DNA from: CAIKMD01 sp963729935
Lineage (GTDB): Bacteria > Pseudomonadota > Alphaproteobacteria > ATCC43930 > CGMCC-115725
Reading direction: 5' to 3'
NCBI GenBank assembly: GCA_963729935.1
Contig: CAVSPW010000002.1
Location: forward strand, 1,550,001-1,614,000
Length of the DNA: 64,000 bases
The notes beneath the pieces are model-generated. The model made no database searches and was not told the origin of the DNA. It saw only the letters and a program-made list of their open reading frames with translations. The first letter of the stretch is position 1, and every line of letters begins with the position of its first letter. This document shows positions 7,901 to 15,639 of this stretch, piece after piece. The position numbers and the translations under genes are program-made.

Positions 7901-8675
7901 CCCGTTCACCAAAGATGCACTCGAAGAGCACATCCTCGCCCAGAGCCACGCGCCGGATCTGCGGGCGCAGACCCTGTCGGGGCACGGCAATCTCGGGCAG
8001 GGTCAGGCTCGGCCGGCCGGAGCCGAGAATCATCGGTGCAACCGTAAGCTGGAGCCGGTCGAGGCAGCCGGCCCGCAGAAAATGCGAGATCGTAACCCCG
8101 CCGCCTTCGATGAAGAGCCAATGCAAGCCGCGAGCGGCGAGCGCGCGGCGTATCGCCTCCGGCGGAATTACCCCTTCGCTGCGCGGCAACCGCAACAGCT
8201 CGGCAAAGCCCAAGGATGGGCCGATCGCGCAATCTTCGGCCGCGATCACGTAAGTCGGCGCGCTCGGATCGGTGAAGACGCGATGGTGAGGACCGAGCTT
8301 GCGTTCGGGATCGATAACCACCCGCACCGGATGCGTTCCGGCGCAGCGGCGCACCGTTAGCAGCGGATCGTCATGAAGAATCGTATCGGCCCCGACCAGC
8401 ACGGCGTCGGCCAGGGCCCGCATGCAATGCGTGTGGTGGAGATCTTCTTCGCCCGAAATCCAATGCGAGGCGCCGCTCGCGGTCGCGATTCGACCATCGA
8501 GGCTCTGCGCCAAATGCCCGACGGCGAAATCCTTGCCCGGGGGGATGGCGCAAAGCGGGCCATAGAGTTCGGCGAGGATGCCGGAGCTCGTCAAGGGCGC
8601 GGCAGCGCGCCGGCACGCCAACAAGGCCTGCCACTGCGCGTCGACGCGCTCGGCTATATCCCCTTCCGCTGGCAT
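7890..8675 (-). CDS. Stand-alone RibD C-terminal reductase domain (pyrimidine reductase/DHFR fold)
   Basis: The protein has 261 aa from ATG 8675, supported by GAGGAA upstream; a longer reading to 8699 or 8789 would run into the divergent promoter or gene. Motifs of the riboflavin-type reductase are present: HLAQSLDGRIA, WISGEEDLHHTH, LVGADTILHDDPLLT, PVRVVIDPERKL, LFIEGGGVTISHFL and PMILGSG. In riboflavin synthesis this domain uses NADPH to reduce the ribosyl group of the diaminopyrimidinone to a ribityl chain. The deaminase half of RibD is absent; about 55 unrelated residues precede the domain. It is the first gene of the leftward operon and is divergent from the CDP-alcohol transferase/GCH II pair. 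Confidence 0.88.
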   Translation of the reverse strand: MPAEGDIAERVDAQWQALLACRRAAAPLTSSGILAELYGPLCAIPPGKDFAVGHLAQSLDGRIATASGASHWISGEEDLHHTHCMRALADAVLVGADTILHDDPLLTVRRCAGTHPVRVVIDPERKLGPHHRVFTDPSAPTYVIAAEDCAIGPSLGFAELLRLPRSEGVIPPEAIRRALAARGLHWLFIEGGGVTISHFLRAGCLDRLQLTVAPMILGSGRPSLTLPEIAVPRQGLRPQIRRVALGEDVLFECIFGERDEG

Positions 8676-8719
8676 GCTAGACCATTCCTCACAACCCATA
8701 ATGAGCCAGGGATTAGGCC
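8676..8719. promoter_or_regulatory. Divergent promoter gap between the two arms of the pterin-like cluster
   Basis: Only 44 bp separate the RibD-like start (minus strand) from the TTG start of the CDP-alcohol transferase (plus strand). Both Shine-Dalgarno sequences lie in it (GAGGAA on minus, CAGGGA on plus). No clear -35/-10 pair fits inside, so at least one promoter probably overlaps coding sequence. Confidence 0.4.
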
Positions 8720-9316
8720 TTGGACACATACAATTTTTTGCGAGCGGTCCCCCGCCCGTTCGGAGCCGCGAATTGGGTGACGCTTGCACGAGCGCTGATC
8801 GCCGCCATGCTCTTGTGGGGTGGCTGCGTCTTGCTCGGATCCAGTCTGGCTACCGGCGCAGCTTGGCGCTGGGTCGCGGTCGGATCTGCCACTGGGGCGC
8901 TCTGCCTCGACGGGGTCGATGGTTACCTGGCCCGGCGTCTCGGGACCGCGAGTTCGTTCGGGGCCCGCTTCGACATGGAGACCGACGCTTTCACGATGCT
9001 GGCGCTAGCCGGCCTCGTCTGGGCTCTTGGCCAAGCCGGAGCCTGGGTCCTTGTCAGCGGGTTCATGCGTTATATCTTTATCCTTGGAGGCTGGCTGTGG
9101 CCGATCCTCGCGCAGCCGCTGCCGCCGCGTAAGCGCCGGCAGACCCTGTGCGTGATCCAGCTGGCTGCGCTGATCGTGGCTTTGGCGCCGCCGGTCGCGC
9201 CGCTTTGGGGCAACGGGATTTGCCTCGCCGGGCTTATCCTCCTGAGCTATTCCTTTGGCGTTGATCTGGCCTGGCTCCTCGGGCGATCCACGGTGAAAAG
9301 CGAGGCTATTTGGTAA
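8720..9316 (+). CDS. CDP-alcohol phosphatidyltransferase family membrane protein
   Basis: The protein has 198 aa and starts at TTG 8720, since an in-frame TAG lies two codons upstream. It has an intact CDP-OH-P motif spread over DGVDGYLARRLG and GARFDMETD, i.e. D-x2-DG-x2-AR-x8-G-x3-D-x3-D. Several hydrophobic helices follow. The family transfers a phospho-alcohol from a CDP-alcohol to an acceptor alcohol inside the membrane. It overlaps the following GTP cyclohydrolase II gene by 7 bp, which ties membrane phospho-transfer to the pathway. Donor and acceptor are unknown; a housekeeping PgsA/Pcs role cannot be excluded but the context argues against it. Confidence 0.88.
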   Translation: MDTYNFLRAVPRPFGAANWVTLARALIAAMLLWGGCVLLGSSLATGAAWRWVAVGSATGALCLDGVDGYLARRLGTASSFGARFDMETDAFTMLALAGLVWALGQAGAWVLVSGFMRYIFILGGWLWPILAQPLPPRKRRQTLCVIQLAALIVALAPPVAPLWGNGICLAGLILLSYSFGVDLAWLLGRSTVKSEAIW

Positions 9317-10428
9317 GCGAGACTTCGGCGGTAAGTGCGGATGCGCGGCTCTTGCGCGCCGTGGATCGCGTCATCGGCGATCTGCGCCGCGGTGCCATCG
9401 CCGTGATTCGCGACGGTAATCAAAACCTTGCCGTTCAGGCCGCCGAGAACGCCAGCGCCGACAGTCTGAGCCAGCTGACAGCGCTGGGCCGGGGTAAGCT
9501 TGCGCTTGCCCTGACGCGGCGCCGCGCCGCGGCGCTCGGCCTTGCGCCGGCGGCGAGCGCGCCGGGAGGAACCGTTCTCCTCGCGCTGCCGCCCCGCACG
9601 GAAGCGGAATTCCTGCATCAGCTCGCCGATCCTGGCGCCGCCGTTGTCGGCCTCGGCATCCTGGCGCCAGCCGGAGACCGGACCGTCGACGCGGCGGTCG
9701 AGGTCATGAAGCTCGCGCGGCTTCTCCCGGCCGCCACGGTAGTTGTGATCACGCCGGCCGACGCCGCGCGGCTTGTTGCCGAGGACGGCCTCTTGGCGCT
9801 CGATGCCGGCGATATCTTTGCCTATCAGGAGGCCGCTTCACGCAGCCTGCGGAAGGTGAGCGAAGCGCGCGTTCCCCTGGCCGATGCCGAGAATACCCGC
9901 CTCGTCCATTTCCGGCCGAGCGATGGCGGCGCCGGTCATATCGCGATCCTCATCGGAGATCCCGACCCCGCCCAGCCGGTGCTGGTCCGGCTTCACTCCG
10001 AGTGCTTCACCGGCGATCTCCTCGGCAGTCTGCGTTGCGATTGCGGCGACCAATTGCGCGGCGCAATCGGCGAGATCGCAAAAAGCGGCGGCGGTGCCGT
10101 GCTTTATCTGTCGCAGGAAGGACGCGGGATCGGCCTTGCCAACAAGCTGCGCGCCTACGAACTTCAGGACGCCGGCTTCGATACGATCGATGCCAATGAA
10201 GTCCTGGGCTTCGATGCCGATGAACGGGTTTATCTCCCTGCGGCCGCGATGTTGCGCCAACTCGGCTTTACCCGGGTCCGGCTCCTGACCAACAACCCCG
10301 CGAAGGTGGAAGCGCTCATGCGGTGCGGGATCGAAGTCGTCGAGCGTGTCACGCACGCTTTTCCGGCTAACGCCCATAACGAGCATTACCTTCGCACCAA
10401 GGCAAGGCGGGGCGGCCATCTGCTTTAG
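9310..10428 (+). CDS. ribA: GTP cyclohydrolase II with degenerate RibB-like N-terminal domain
   Basis: The protein has 372 aa from TTG 9310. The C-terminal half (about 200-372) is a complete GTP cyclohydrolase II: HSECFTGDLLGSLRCDCGDQ carries the zinc cysteines and EGRGIGLANKLRAYELQD the catalytic arginine region, with LLTNNPAKVEAL near the end. It converts GTP to 2,5-diamino-6-ribosylamino-4-pyrimidinone 5'-phosphate. The N-terminal 190 residues follow the layout of DHBP synthase (RibB) but lack its DRENEGD and GHTEA motifs, so that activity is probably lost. The overlap with the CDP-alcohol transferase gene places it in the cluster; it could equally serve riboflavin synthesis. Confidence 0.9.
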   Translation: MVSETSAVSADARLLRAVDRVIGDLRRGAIAVIRDGNQNLAVQAAENASADSLSQLTALGRGKLALALTRRRAAALGLAPAASAPGGTVLLALPPRTEAEFLHQLADPGAAVVGLGILAPAGDRTVDAAVEVMKLARLLPAATVVVITPADAARLVAEDGLLALDAGDIFAYQEAASRSLRKVSEARVPLADAENTRLVHFRPSDGGAGHIAILIGDPDPAQPVLVRLHSECFTGDLLGSLRCDCGDQLRGAIGEIAKSGGGAVLYLSQEGRGIGLANKLRAYELQDAGFDTIDANEVLGFDADERVYLPAAAMLRQLGFTRVRLLTNNPAKVEALMRCGIEVVERVTHAFPANAHNEHYLRTKARRGGHLL

Positions 10429-10466
10429 CCGGCGGCGGCGCAGGCTCTCCTCAAGTCGAACCTTGC

Positions 10467-10483
10467 CCGGCAAATCATGCCGG
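10467..10483 (+). promoter_or_regulatory. Perfect inverted repeat upstream of sigma-54 promoter (candidate enhancer site)
   Basis: CCGGCA and TGCCGG arms flank a 5-bp spacer (AATCA). The centre is about 66 bp upstream of the -24 element at 10533, a plausible place for a sigma-54 activator (bEBP) site. An alternative reading is a weak transcription end signal for ribA, but no T-tract follows. Confidence 0.45.
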
Positions 10484-10532
10484 AGCGGCTCGCGGGCTGA
10501 GATCAACATTTTGATTTATAAAGATCTTTTCT

Positions 10533-10547
10533 TGGCACCCGGCTTGC
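10533..10547 (+). promoter_or_regulatory. Sigma-54 (RpoN) -24/-12 promoter
   Basis: The sequence TGGCAC-CCGGC-TTGC is an essentially perfect match to the RpoN consensus (TGGCAC-N5-TTGC), with the invariant GG and GC correctly spaced. Transcription would start near 10558-10560, about 15 bp before the ATG at 10575. The surrounding AT-rich stretch is unlike the coding DNA on either side. Confidence 0.8.
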
Positions 10548-10574
10548 AACAAGCATGGTTAAGAGAGAGTGACC

Positions 10575-11459
10575 ATGTCCGACACTGCCGTTGCCACGCT
10601 ACCGCAGATCACCAGCCCGCCGCGTACGGACGCGCCGTCATCGGGCCCGTCCCTATGGGCGCATGGCAGCTTCAGCTTCAAGGACGTGCTCGACATCATC
10701 AATCCCCTGCAGCATCTGCCGATCATCGGCTCGGTCTATCGTTATCTGACCGGAGACGAGCCTTCGGGCGGCGCCCGGATCGTCGGCGATGCACTCTATG
10801 GCGGGCCGATCGGCTTCGGCGTGGGTGTCGTGAGTACCATGTTGACTGATTCGCAGGGCCATGATTTGGGCGAGCATACGCTCGCCGCGCTATTCGGCCC
10901 CTCAGCGGCCGAGACCAGCGCAGTCGCGCAGGCGGCTCCATCCGCGCCGCAGACGGCGACCCGGAACACCCCTCAGGCTGCGTCAGCGGTTCAAACCGTA
11001 CCGACGCAGATTTCGCCGACCGTGCCGAGCGGGGCGGACCCGACGCGGTTAGCGGCGACGCTCTATCGTTCACCGCCCGCGGCGTCTTCCGCACCCCCGG
11101 CCTCTCCCGAGCAGAATTTCATCGCGCAAAATGCGCGTTTCCAGCGTCAGTTCACCACCACGCAGGCGACGAACGGGCAAACGCTGAATAATCGGCCGGT
11201 GCCGCTGGAACTAACCGGGAATCTGATGCCGGCAAATCGGCTGGCTTTAACGCCGCCGGCGCCGCACCCGGCAGCCGCGCCCGTCCCGGGAACGGCGGCC
11301 TCAGGTGCCGGCTACGGGCCCGCCGCCGCCCCGGCCACCAATCCGATCGCCCAGAAGATGCTCGATGCGCTCGACAAATACGAGCGGATGAAAAAGAAGC
11401 AAGAACAACAGGATAGTGCCGGAAGTGGATCGCCGACCAAGGTCGACCTAGCGCTCTAG
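10575..11459 (+). CDS. Hypothetical protein, sigma-54-controlled, low-complexity C-terminus
   Basis: The protein has 294 aa from ATG 10575; an in-frame GTG six bases earlier is a weaker choice. Residues about 35-95 form a compact, ordered-looking block with INPLQHLPIIGSVYR, GDALYGGPIGFGVG and a closing LFGP segment, which I have the impression recurs in hypothetical proteins of other alphaproteobacteria. The rest is Ala/Pro/Thr-rich linker ending in a charged helix with KYERMKKKQEQQ. No signal peptide or catalytic motif is visible. The clear sigma-54 promoter suggests expression with nitrogen, motility or surface functions. No function is assigned. Confidence 0.75.
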   Translation: MSDTAVATLPQITSPPRTDAPSSGPSLWAHGSFSFKDVLDIINPLQHLPIIGSVYRYLTGDEPSGGARIVGDALYGGPIGFGVGVVSTMLTDSQGHDLGEHTLAALFGPSAAETSAVAQAAPSAPQTATRNTPQAASAVQTVPTQISPTVPSGADPTRLAATLYRSPPAASSAPPASPEQNFIAQNARFQRQFTTTQATNGQTLNNRPVPLELTGNLMPANRLALTPPAPHPAAAPVPGTAASGAGYGPAAAPATNPIAQKMLDALDKYERMKKKQEQQDSAGSGSPTKVDLAL

Positions 11460-11527
11460 AAACAAGACGCAGAGCTGATTCGCTCTTTTGCGGTGCGAAA
11501 TAGTACCTATTTGGTCCTTGAATAGGG

Positions 11528-11577
11528 GCCTTCAGACGATTATTTACCTATAGAGCCAAAGTAGACGGTCTGAAGGC
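11528..11577 (+). promoter_or_regulatory. Long inverted repeat in the rpoH leader
   Basis: GCCTTCAGAC (11528-11537) and GTCTGAAGGC (11568-11577) are perfect 10-bp complements separated by 30 AT-rich bases. It lies 84 bp before rpoH. It may form a leader RNA stem or be a bipartite operator; a terminator is unlikely as no T-run follows. Confidence 0.6.
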
Positions 11578-11626
11578 TGATCCCAAAAACCGCCGACCGC
11601 GCTCCGAGAAGGGGCCCAGCTTTTCC

Positions 11627-11644
11627 GCCGGCGGCACCGCCGGC
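11627..11644 (+). promoter_or_regulatory. GC-rich hairpin next to the rpoH start
   Basis: GCCGGCGG and CCGCCGGC form a tight stem ending 16 bp before the first rpoH ATG. In RNA it would sit across the ribosome-binding region, which has no obvious Shine-Dalgarno. Control of rpoH translation by leader structure is known in enterobacteria; here it is inference. Confidence 0.45.
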
Positions 11645-11660
11645 TTGGCCTCAGAACTGG

Positions 11661-12545
11661 ATGGACACCAAGATGAGTACGAGACTTGATTCAAGCCTGG
11701 TCCGCTTCGTCGAAGAGGCAAAGCGCTACCCCATGCTTGCCCCCGAGCGCGAGAACCAACTCGCGGTCGCTTGGCGTGACCACGGCGACCACTCCGCCCT
11801 CGACGGGCTGGTCGGCAGCCATTTGCGCCTCGTCGTTAAGATTGCGCGCGGCTTCGCCGGCTACGGCCTGCCCCTCGCCGACCTAGTCGCCGAAGGCAAT
11901 GTCGGACTCATGCAGGCGGCCGAGAAATTCGATCCCGATCGCGGCTTCCGCTTTGCCACCTATGCGATGTGGTGGATCCGTGCCGCCATACAAGAGTACA
12001 TCCTGCATTCCTGGTCGCTCGTGAAGATCGGGACGACCGCCGCGCAAAAGAAGCTCTTCTTCAATCTGCGCCGCATGAAGGCGCGGCTGCAGGAATTCGA
12101 TCAGGGCGATTTGCTGCCGGAAACGGTGGCGGCGATCGCCAAGGATCTCGATGTTCCCGCCGCCGAGGTGATCGAGATGAATCGCCGTCTGGGCGGCCCG
12201 GACAATTCGCTCAACGCCACCTTGGGCGGCGAAGCCGACAGCGAGTGGCTTGAATTGCTGCCGGACGAGCGCCCGAGCCAAGAGACGATCGTCGGCGACA
12301 TCGAGGAAACCAGGCGGCGCCGCGATCTCCTGGGTGCGGCACTGAAGAAACTCAATCCGCGCGAGCGCGAGATCGTCGTCGAGCGGCGCCTCAAGGACGA
12401 GCCGGCGACGCTCGAAGAACTCTCGCACCGTTATGCGGTATCGCGCGAGCGCATCCGGCAGATCGAGGTGCGCGCGGTCGAAAAGCTTCAGCGCGCGGTC
12501 ACGGCCGCCAACGCCTCGCGGCCGATCGATCGCATCGCGGCCTGA
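11661..12545 (+). CDS. rpoH: RNA polymerase heat-shock sigma factor RpoH (sigma-32)
   Basis: The protein has 294 aa, normal for alphaproteobacterial RpoH. Region 2 is clear (DLVAEGNVGLMQAAEKFDP, then FATYAMWWIRAAIQEYI), the RpoH box QKKLFFNLRR is at residues 129-138, and region 4 ends with the helix-turn-helix YAVSRERIRQIEVRAVEKL. It directs polymerase to heat-shock promoters such as those of dnaK/dnaJ, about 30 kb away in this window. Two starts are possible, ATG 11661 or 11673, neither with a good Shine-Dalgarno. The structured leader suggests post-transcriptional control. Confidence 0.96.
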   Translation: MDTKMSTRLDSSLVRFVEEAKRYPMLAPERENQLAVAWRDHGDHSALDGLVGSHLRLVVKIARGFAGYGLPLADLVAEGNVGLMQAAEKFDPDRGFRFATYAMWWIRAAIQEYILHSWSLVKIGTTAAQKKLFFNLRRMKARLQEFDQGDLLPETVAAIAKDLDVPAAEVIEMNRRLGGPDNSLNATLGGEADSEWLELLPDERPSQETIVGDIEETRRRRDLLGAALKKLNPREREIVVERRLKDEPATLEELSHRYAVSRERIRQIEVRAVEKLQRAVTAANASRPIDRIAA

Positions 12546-12613
12546 TTTCTCGCCGCGAGCCGCCGCGCGCCGGTGAGTGCGGCAAAGAAGACTTAACCTC
12601 AATTCGAAACGAC

Positions 12614-12646
12614 GCCACCGTCACGGTTTCGCCGTGATCGGCTGGC
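12614..12646 (+). terminator. Imperfect hairpin downstream of rpoH
   Basis: GCCA-CCG-TCACGG pairs with CCGTGA-CGG-TGGC around a TTTCG loop, with two single-base bulges. It lies about 70 bp after the rpoH stop and before the PBP gene. Only ATT follows, so it is an RNA stem that may mark the mRNA end rather than a textbook terminator. Confidence 0.4.
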
Positions 12647-12788
12647 ATTGGGTGCATCGATCATGCCCCATCGGCGGTCCTGCGCCGGCCGAAAAGATGC
12701 GGCCTTGCGCCTGTTGTGGTAGAATTTGACGTTAAATCCGGGCGCGAGGCACGCCACGGAATTTTCCAGATGCGGGAAGTTTGAATTC

Positions 12789-14810
12789 ATGACGCGACGC
12801 CGAGCCGCCCCATCCGGCGATCGCGCGGGGCCGGACGCCCCGCGCGGCAAGCGGCAGCGCGACCGCGGATCGCGGAAAGCGCCGCGCGGGCCGTGGCGCT
12901 TTGTCCTCCTCGCGGGGATGTGGTGCTTCATCGCCGGGCTCGCGGCGCTGGGCTATTTCGCGCTCACGCTTCCCGATACCCACGATTTGACCGCCGCGCA
13001 ACGCAAGCCGAGCATCACGCTTTTGGCCGCGGACGGTTCGCTGGTCGCCACCTATGGCGATCTCTTCGGCGAGTCGCTGCGGCTCAAGGACCTGCCGCGA
13101 TACGTGCCCGAGGCCGTGATCGCGACCGAAGACCGGCGCTTCTACAGCCATTTCGGAATCGATCCCTGGGGCCTCATCCGCGCGGCGATCGCCAATCTTC
13201 GCGCCGGCCATGTCGTTCAAGGCGGCAGCACCATCACGCAACAACTGGCGAAGAACCTCTTTCTCTCGCCCGATCGAACGATCCAGCGCAAGATTCAAGA
13301 AACGCTGCTCGCGCTCTGGCTCGAACACAAATTCTCGAAGCAGCAGATTCTCGAAATCTATTTGAACCGCGTCTATCTCGGCGCCGGCACCTACGGCATC
13401 GATGCCGCGGCGCATCGCTATTTCGACAAATCGGCGCGCGACCTGACGCTCTACGAGGCGGCCGTGATCGCCGGCCTGTTGAAGGCCCCGTCGCGCTTCT
13501 CGCCCGCGAACGACAAGGAGCTCGCCGCCAAGCGCGCCACCCAAGTGCTTGCCAACATGGTCGATGCGGGCTTCCTCACGGCGGCCCAGGCGCAAGCCGC
13601 GCAGCGCCAAAAGGCGCAATTGGCGAAAGCGGCGCCCGTGCATCGCGGCAGCCGCTATTTCGCCGATTGGATCGCCGATCAGGTCATGAGCTTCAGCGGG
13701 GCCCAAGGCCGCGATCTCGTGGTCACGACCACGCTCGATTCGCGCATGCAGGCCGAGGGCGAGCAGGCGATCGACGCCGCGCTCGACCAGGAGGGCGACA
13801 AGGACGACGTCGCGCAGGGCGCGCTGATCGCGATGTCGCCCGACGGCGCGGTCCGCGCGATGGTGGGCGGGGCCGATTACGCCAGCAGCCAATTCAACCG
13901 CACCACCCAGGCGCTGCGGCAGCCCGGTTCGTCCTTCAAGCCGATCGTCTATCTCGCCGCGCTGGAGCACGGCATGCGGCCCGACGATCATTTCACGGAC
14001 GCGCCGATCCGGATCGGAAAATGGGAGCCGCATAATTACGGGAACAAATATCGCGGCGACGTCACCGCGGCCGACGCCATCGCCCTGTCGATCAACACCG
14101 TCGCCGCCGAGGTCCTGCAGCGCGCTGGAATCGACAACGTCATCGCGACCGCGCGCAAGCTCGGCATCATGACTGATCTGACACATGACGCGAGCCTGGC
14201 GCTCGGCACCAGCGAGGTCACGCTGATCGAGCTCACGGCCGCCTATGCGGCCTTTGCGTCGGGCGGAATTGGCGCCTGGCCTTATGGCATCGTGGAGATT
14301 CGCGACACCCATGGCGGCGTGATCTATCGCCGCGAGGGGCCGGGGCCGGGGCGCGTCATCGACGCCAACACCGCGGGAACGATGAACGAGCTCTTAAGCG
14401 GCGTGATGACCTATGGCACGGGAAGAGCCGCGCGGCTCGACCGCCCCGCGGCCGGCAAGACCGGCACGACCCAGGATTCGCGCGATGCGCTTTTCGTCGG
14501 CTATACGGCCGATCTCGTCTGCGGCGTCTGGTTCGGGAATGACGACAATTCGCCGATGAACCGCGTCACCGGCGGAACCCTGCCGGCGCGGACTTGGCAC
14601 AATTTCATGACGGCGGCGACCCGCACCATGCCGATCCGCCCGCTCCCGGGCGAAACGGCCGCGGTGGCGTCCAGCGGCAGCGCGCCGTCCGGCGGGAATC
14701 CGATCTCGGGCCTCAAAGGGCTGCTCGATCGAATCTTCGGCGGTAGCACCGAACCCGCCGCGCAGCCCGCGCCCTATCCGCCGCCGCCGAGCCAGCCGCC
14801 GCCGAGTTGA
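12789..14810 (+). CDS. Class A penicillin-binding protein (bifunctional peptidoglycan synthase, PBP1-type)
   Basis: The protein has 673 aa from ATG 12789; an upstream TTG would add 21 residues unlike a PBP N-terminus. A basic cytoplasmic tail is followed by a transmembrane helix at about 37-60. The glycosyltransferase 51 domain has the catalytic Glu114 in ATEDRRFYSHFG and GGSTITQQLAKN. The transpeptidase domain has Ser381 in the SxxK motif SSFK, the SxN motif SINT and KTGTT. It polymerises and cross-links peptidoglycan on the outer face of the inner membrane. The tail after the transpeptidase is short and Pro-rich. It is monocistronic and convergent with the PEP-CTERM gene. Confidence 0.95.
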   Translation: MTRRRAAPSGDRAGPDAPRGKRQRDRGSRKAPRGPWRFVLLAGMWCFIAGLAALGYFALTLPDTHDLTAAQRKPSITLLAADGSLVATYGDLFGESLRLKDLPRYVPEAVIATEDRRFYSHFGIDPWGLIRAAIANLRAGHVVQGGSTITQQLAKNLFLSPDRTIQRKIQETLLALWLEHKFSKQQILEIYLNRVYLGAGTYGIDAAAHRYFDKSARDLTLYEAAVIAGLLKAPSRFSPANDKELAAKRATQVLANMVDAGFLTAAQAQAAQRQKAQLAKAAPVHRGSRYFADWIADQVMSFSGAQGRDLVVTTTLDSRMQAEGEQAIDAALDQEGDKDDVAQGALIAMSPDGAVRAMVGGADYASSQFNRTTQALRQPGSSFKPIVYLAALEHGMRPDDHFTDAPIRIGKWEPHNYGNKYRGDVTAADAIALSINTVAAEVLQRAGIDNVIATARKLGIMTDLTHDASLALGTSEVTLIELTAAYAAFASGGIGAWPYGIVEIRDTHGGVIYRREGPGPGRVIDANTAGTMNELLSGVMTYGTGRAARLDRPAAGKTGTTQDSRDALFVGYTADLVCGVWFGNDDNSPMNRVTGGTLPARTWHNFMTAATRTMPIRPLPGETAAVASSGSAPSGGNPISGLKGLLDRIFGGSTEPAAQPAPYPPPPSQPPPS

Positions 14811-14818
14811 CCGTCACG

Positions 14819-14854
14819 CGGGCCCTTCCGGGCGGCCCGGCGCAATTCCGCGCC
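14819..14854. terminator. Tandem GC-rich hairpins between convergent genes
   Basis: Two inverted repeats lie in the 61-bp gap between the PBP and PEP-CTERM stop codons: CGGGCC/GGCCCG and GGCGC/GCGCC with an AATTCC loop. They sit where a bidirectional terminator is expected, but no T-tract is present on either side. Confidence 0.35.
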
Positions 14855-14871
14855 GACCCCGTTCCTGATTG

Positions 14872-15552
14872 TCAGCTGCGCGGCGCGGTGGCGTTCTCAT
14901 GCCGGACGAGGGCGAGGCTGGCAAGTCCGGCGAGGAAGAGCGCGAGGCTCGCGGGCTCCGGCACGGGCAGGGGATCGCCAAAGGCGATGTCATCGACCTC
15001 GAAGGCATAGTTCGTGCTGATCAGCTCGACCTCGTCATAGAAGGTACTGCCGAAATTGAAATTGATATAGCGGTTGGCGGCGCTCGAGCCCTGATTGCCG
15101 TTGGCGGTGAGGCCGGTCAGCGCGGCAATGTTGGTGCCGGAAAATTGCGCGACGACGACGCCGTTCATCAGGAAGACGATCGAATTGTAGCTGTCCATCG
15201 AGCCCCAAAAGAGGCCGAAGTAATTTGCCTGCGCGGTGAGAGTGAGCACCGTGCGGCCGCTCGCCGCATCGAGTGAAACCGTGAGATAATTCGTCGCATC
15301 GCCCGCTGGCGCGGCATAAGTGCCGGTGGTCGTGTTTTCGATGCCGCCATTGCCGTTGAGGCTGCCGCCAGTGAAGGCATAGCTCGTCAGGGCGCCGATC
15401 GGCAGGCTGTCGAAAGTCAAGACGGTAGCGCCGGCGTCGCTCGGCGAGAACACGCCGGGCGCGCCCGCGGTGACGATGGGGCTGGCTTCGGCCGCCTGCG
15501 CCGCCGCAACCAGCATCGCCGCGACGGCAATTCCGACATGGTAGCGTCTCAT
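14872..15552 (-). CDS. PEP-CTERM exosortase-sorted surface protein
   Basis: The protein has 226 aa from ATG 15552. An N-terminal signal peptide (MRRYHVGIAVAAMLVAA, cleavage probably after AEA) leads into a Gly/Thr/Ser-rich beta domain with FDSLPIGAL near the start. The C-terminus is a complete sorting signal: VPEPASLALFLAGLASLAL, then a short basic/polar tail. Exosortase would cleave at the PEP site and deliver the protein to the cell surface or exopolysaccharide. The layout resembles the family called Npun_F0296-type surface proteins, which I cannot confirm. No exosortase gene is in this window, so one must be elsewhere. Confidence 0.88.
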   Translation of the reverse strand: MRRYHVGIAVAAMLVAAAQAAEASPIVTAGAPGVFSPSDAGATVLTFDSLPIGALTSYAFTGGSLNGNGGIENTTTGTYAAPAGDATNYLTVSLDAASGRTVLTLTAQANYFGLFWGSMDSYNSIVFLMNGVVVAQFSGTNIAALTGLTANGNQGSSAANRYINFNFGSTFYDEVELISTNYAFEVDDIAFGDPLPVPEPASLALFLAGLASLALVRHENATAPRS

Positions 15553-15639
15553 GGCGCGCTCCGGCTCTCTTCCTGGTGCCGGAGATTCCAATCAAGCCTT
15601 GGGCATTACAAGACTAATATTCCAAGAGTTTAAGTATTC

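Noticed and set aside
12732..14312. Long open frame opposite the class A PBP gene
   Set aside because: Same shadow effect; Arg-rich with no recognisable domain.
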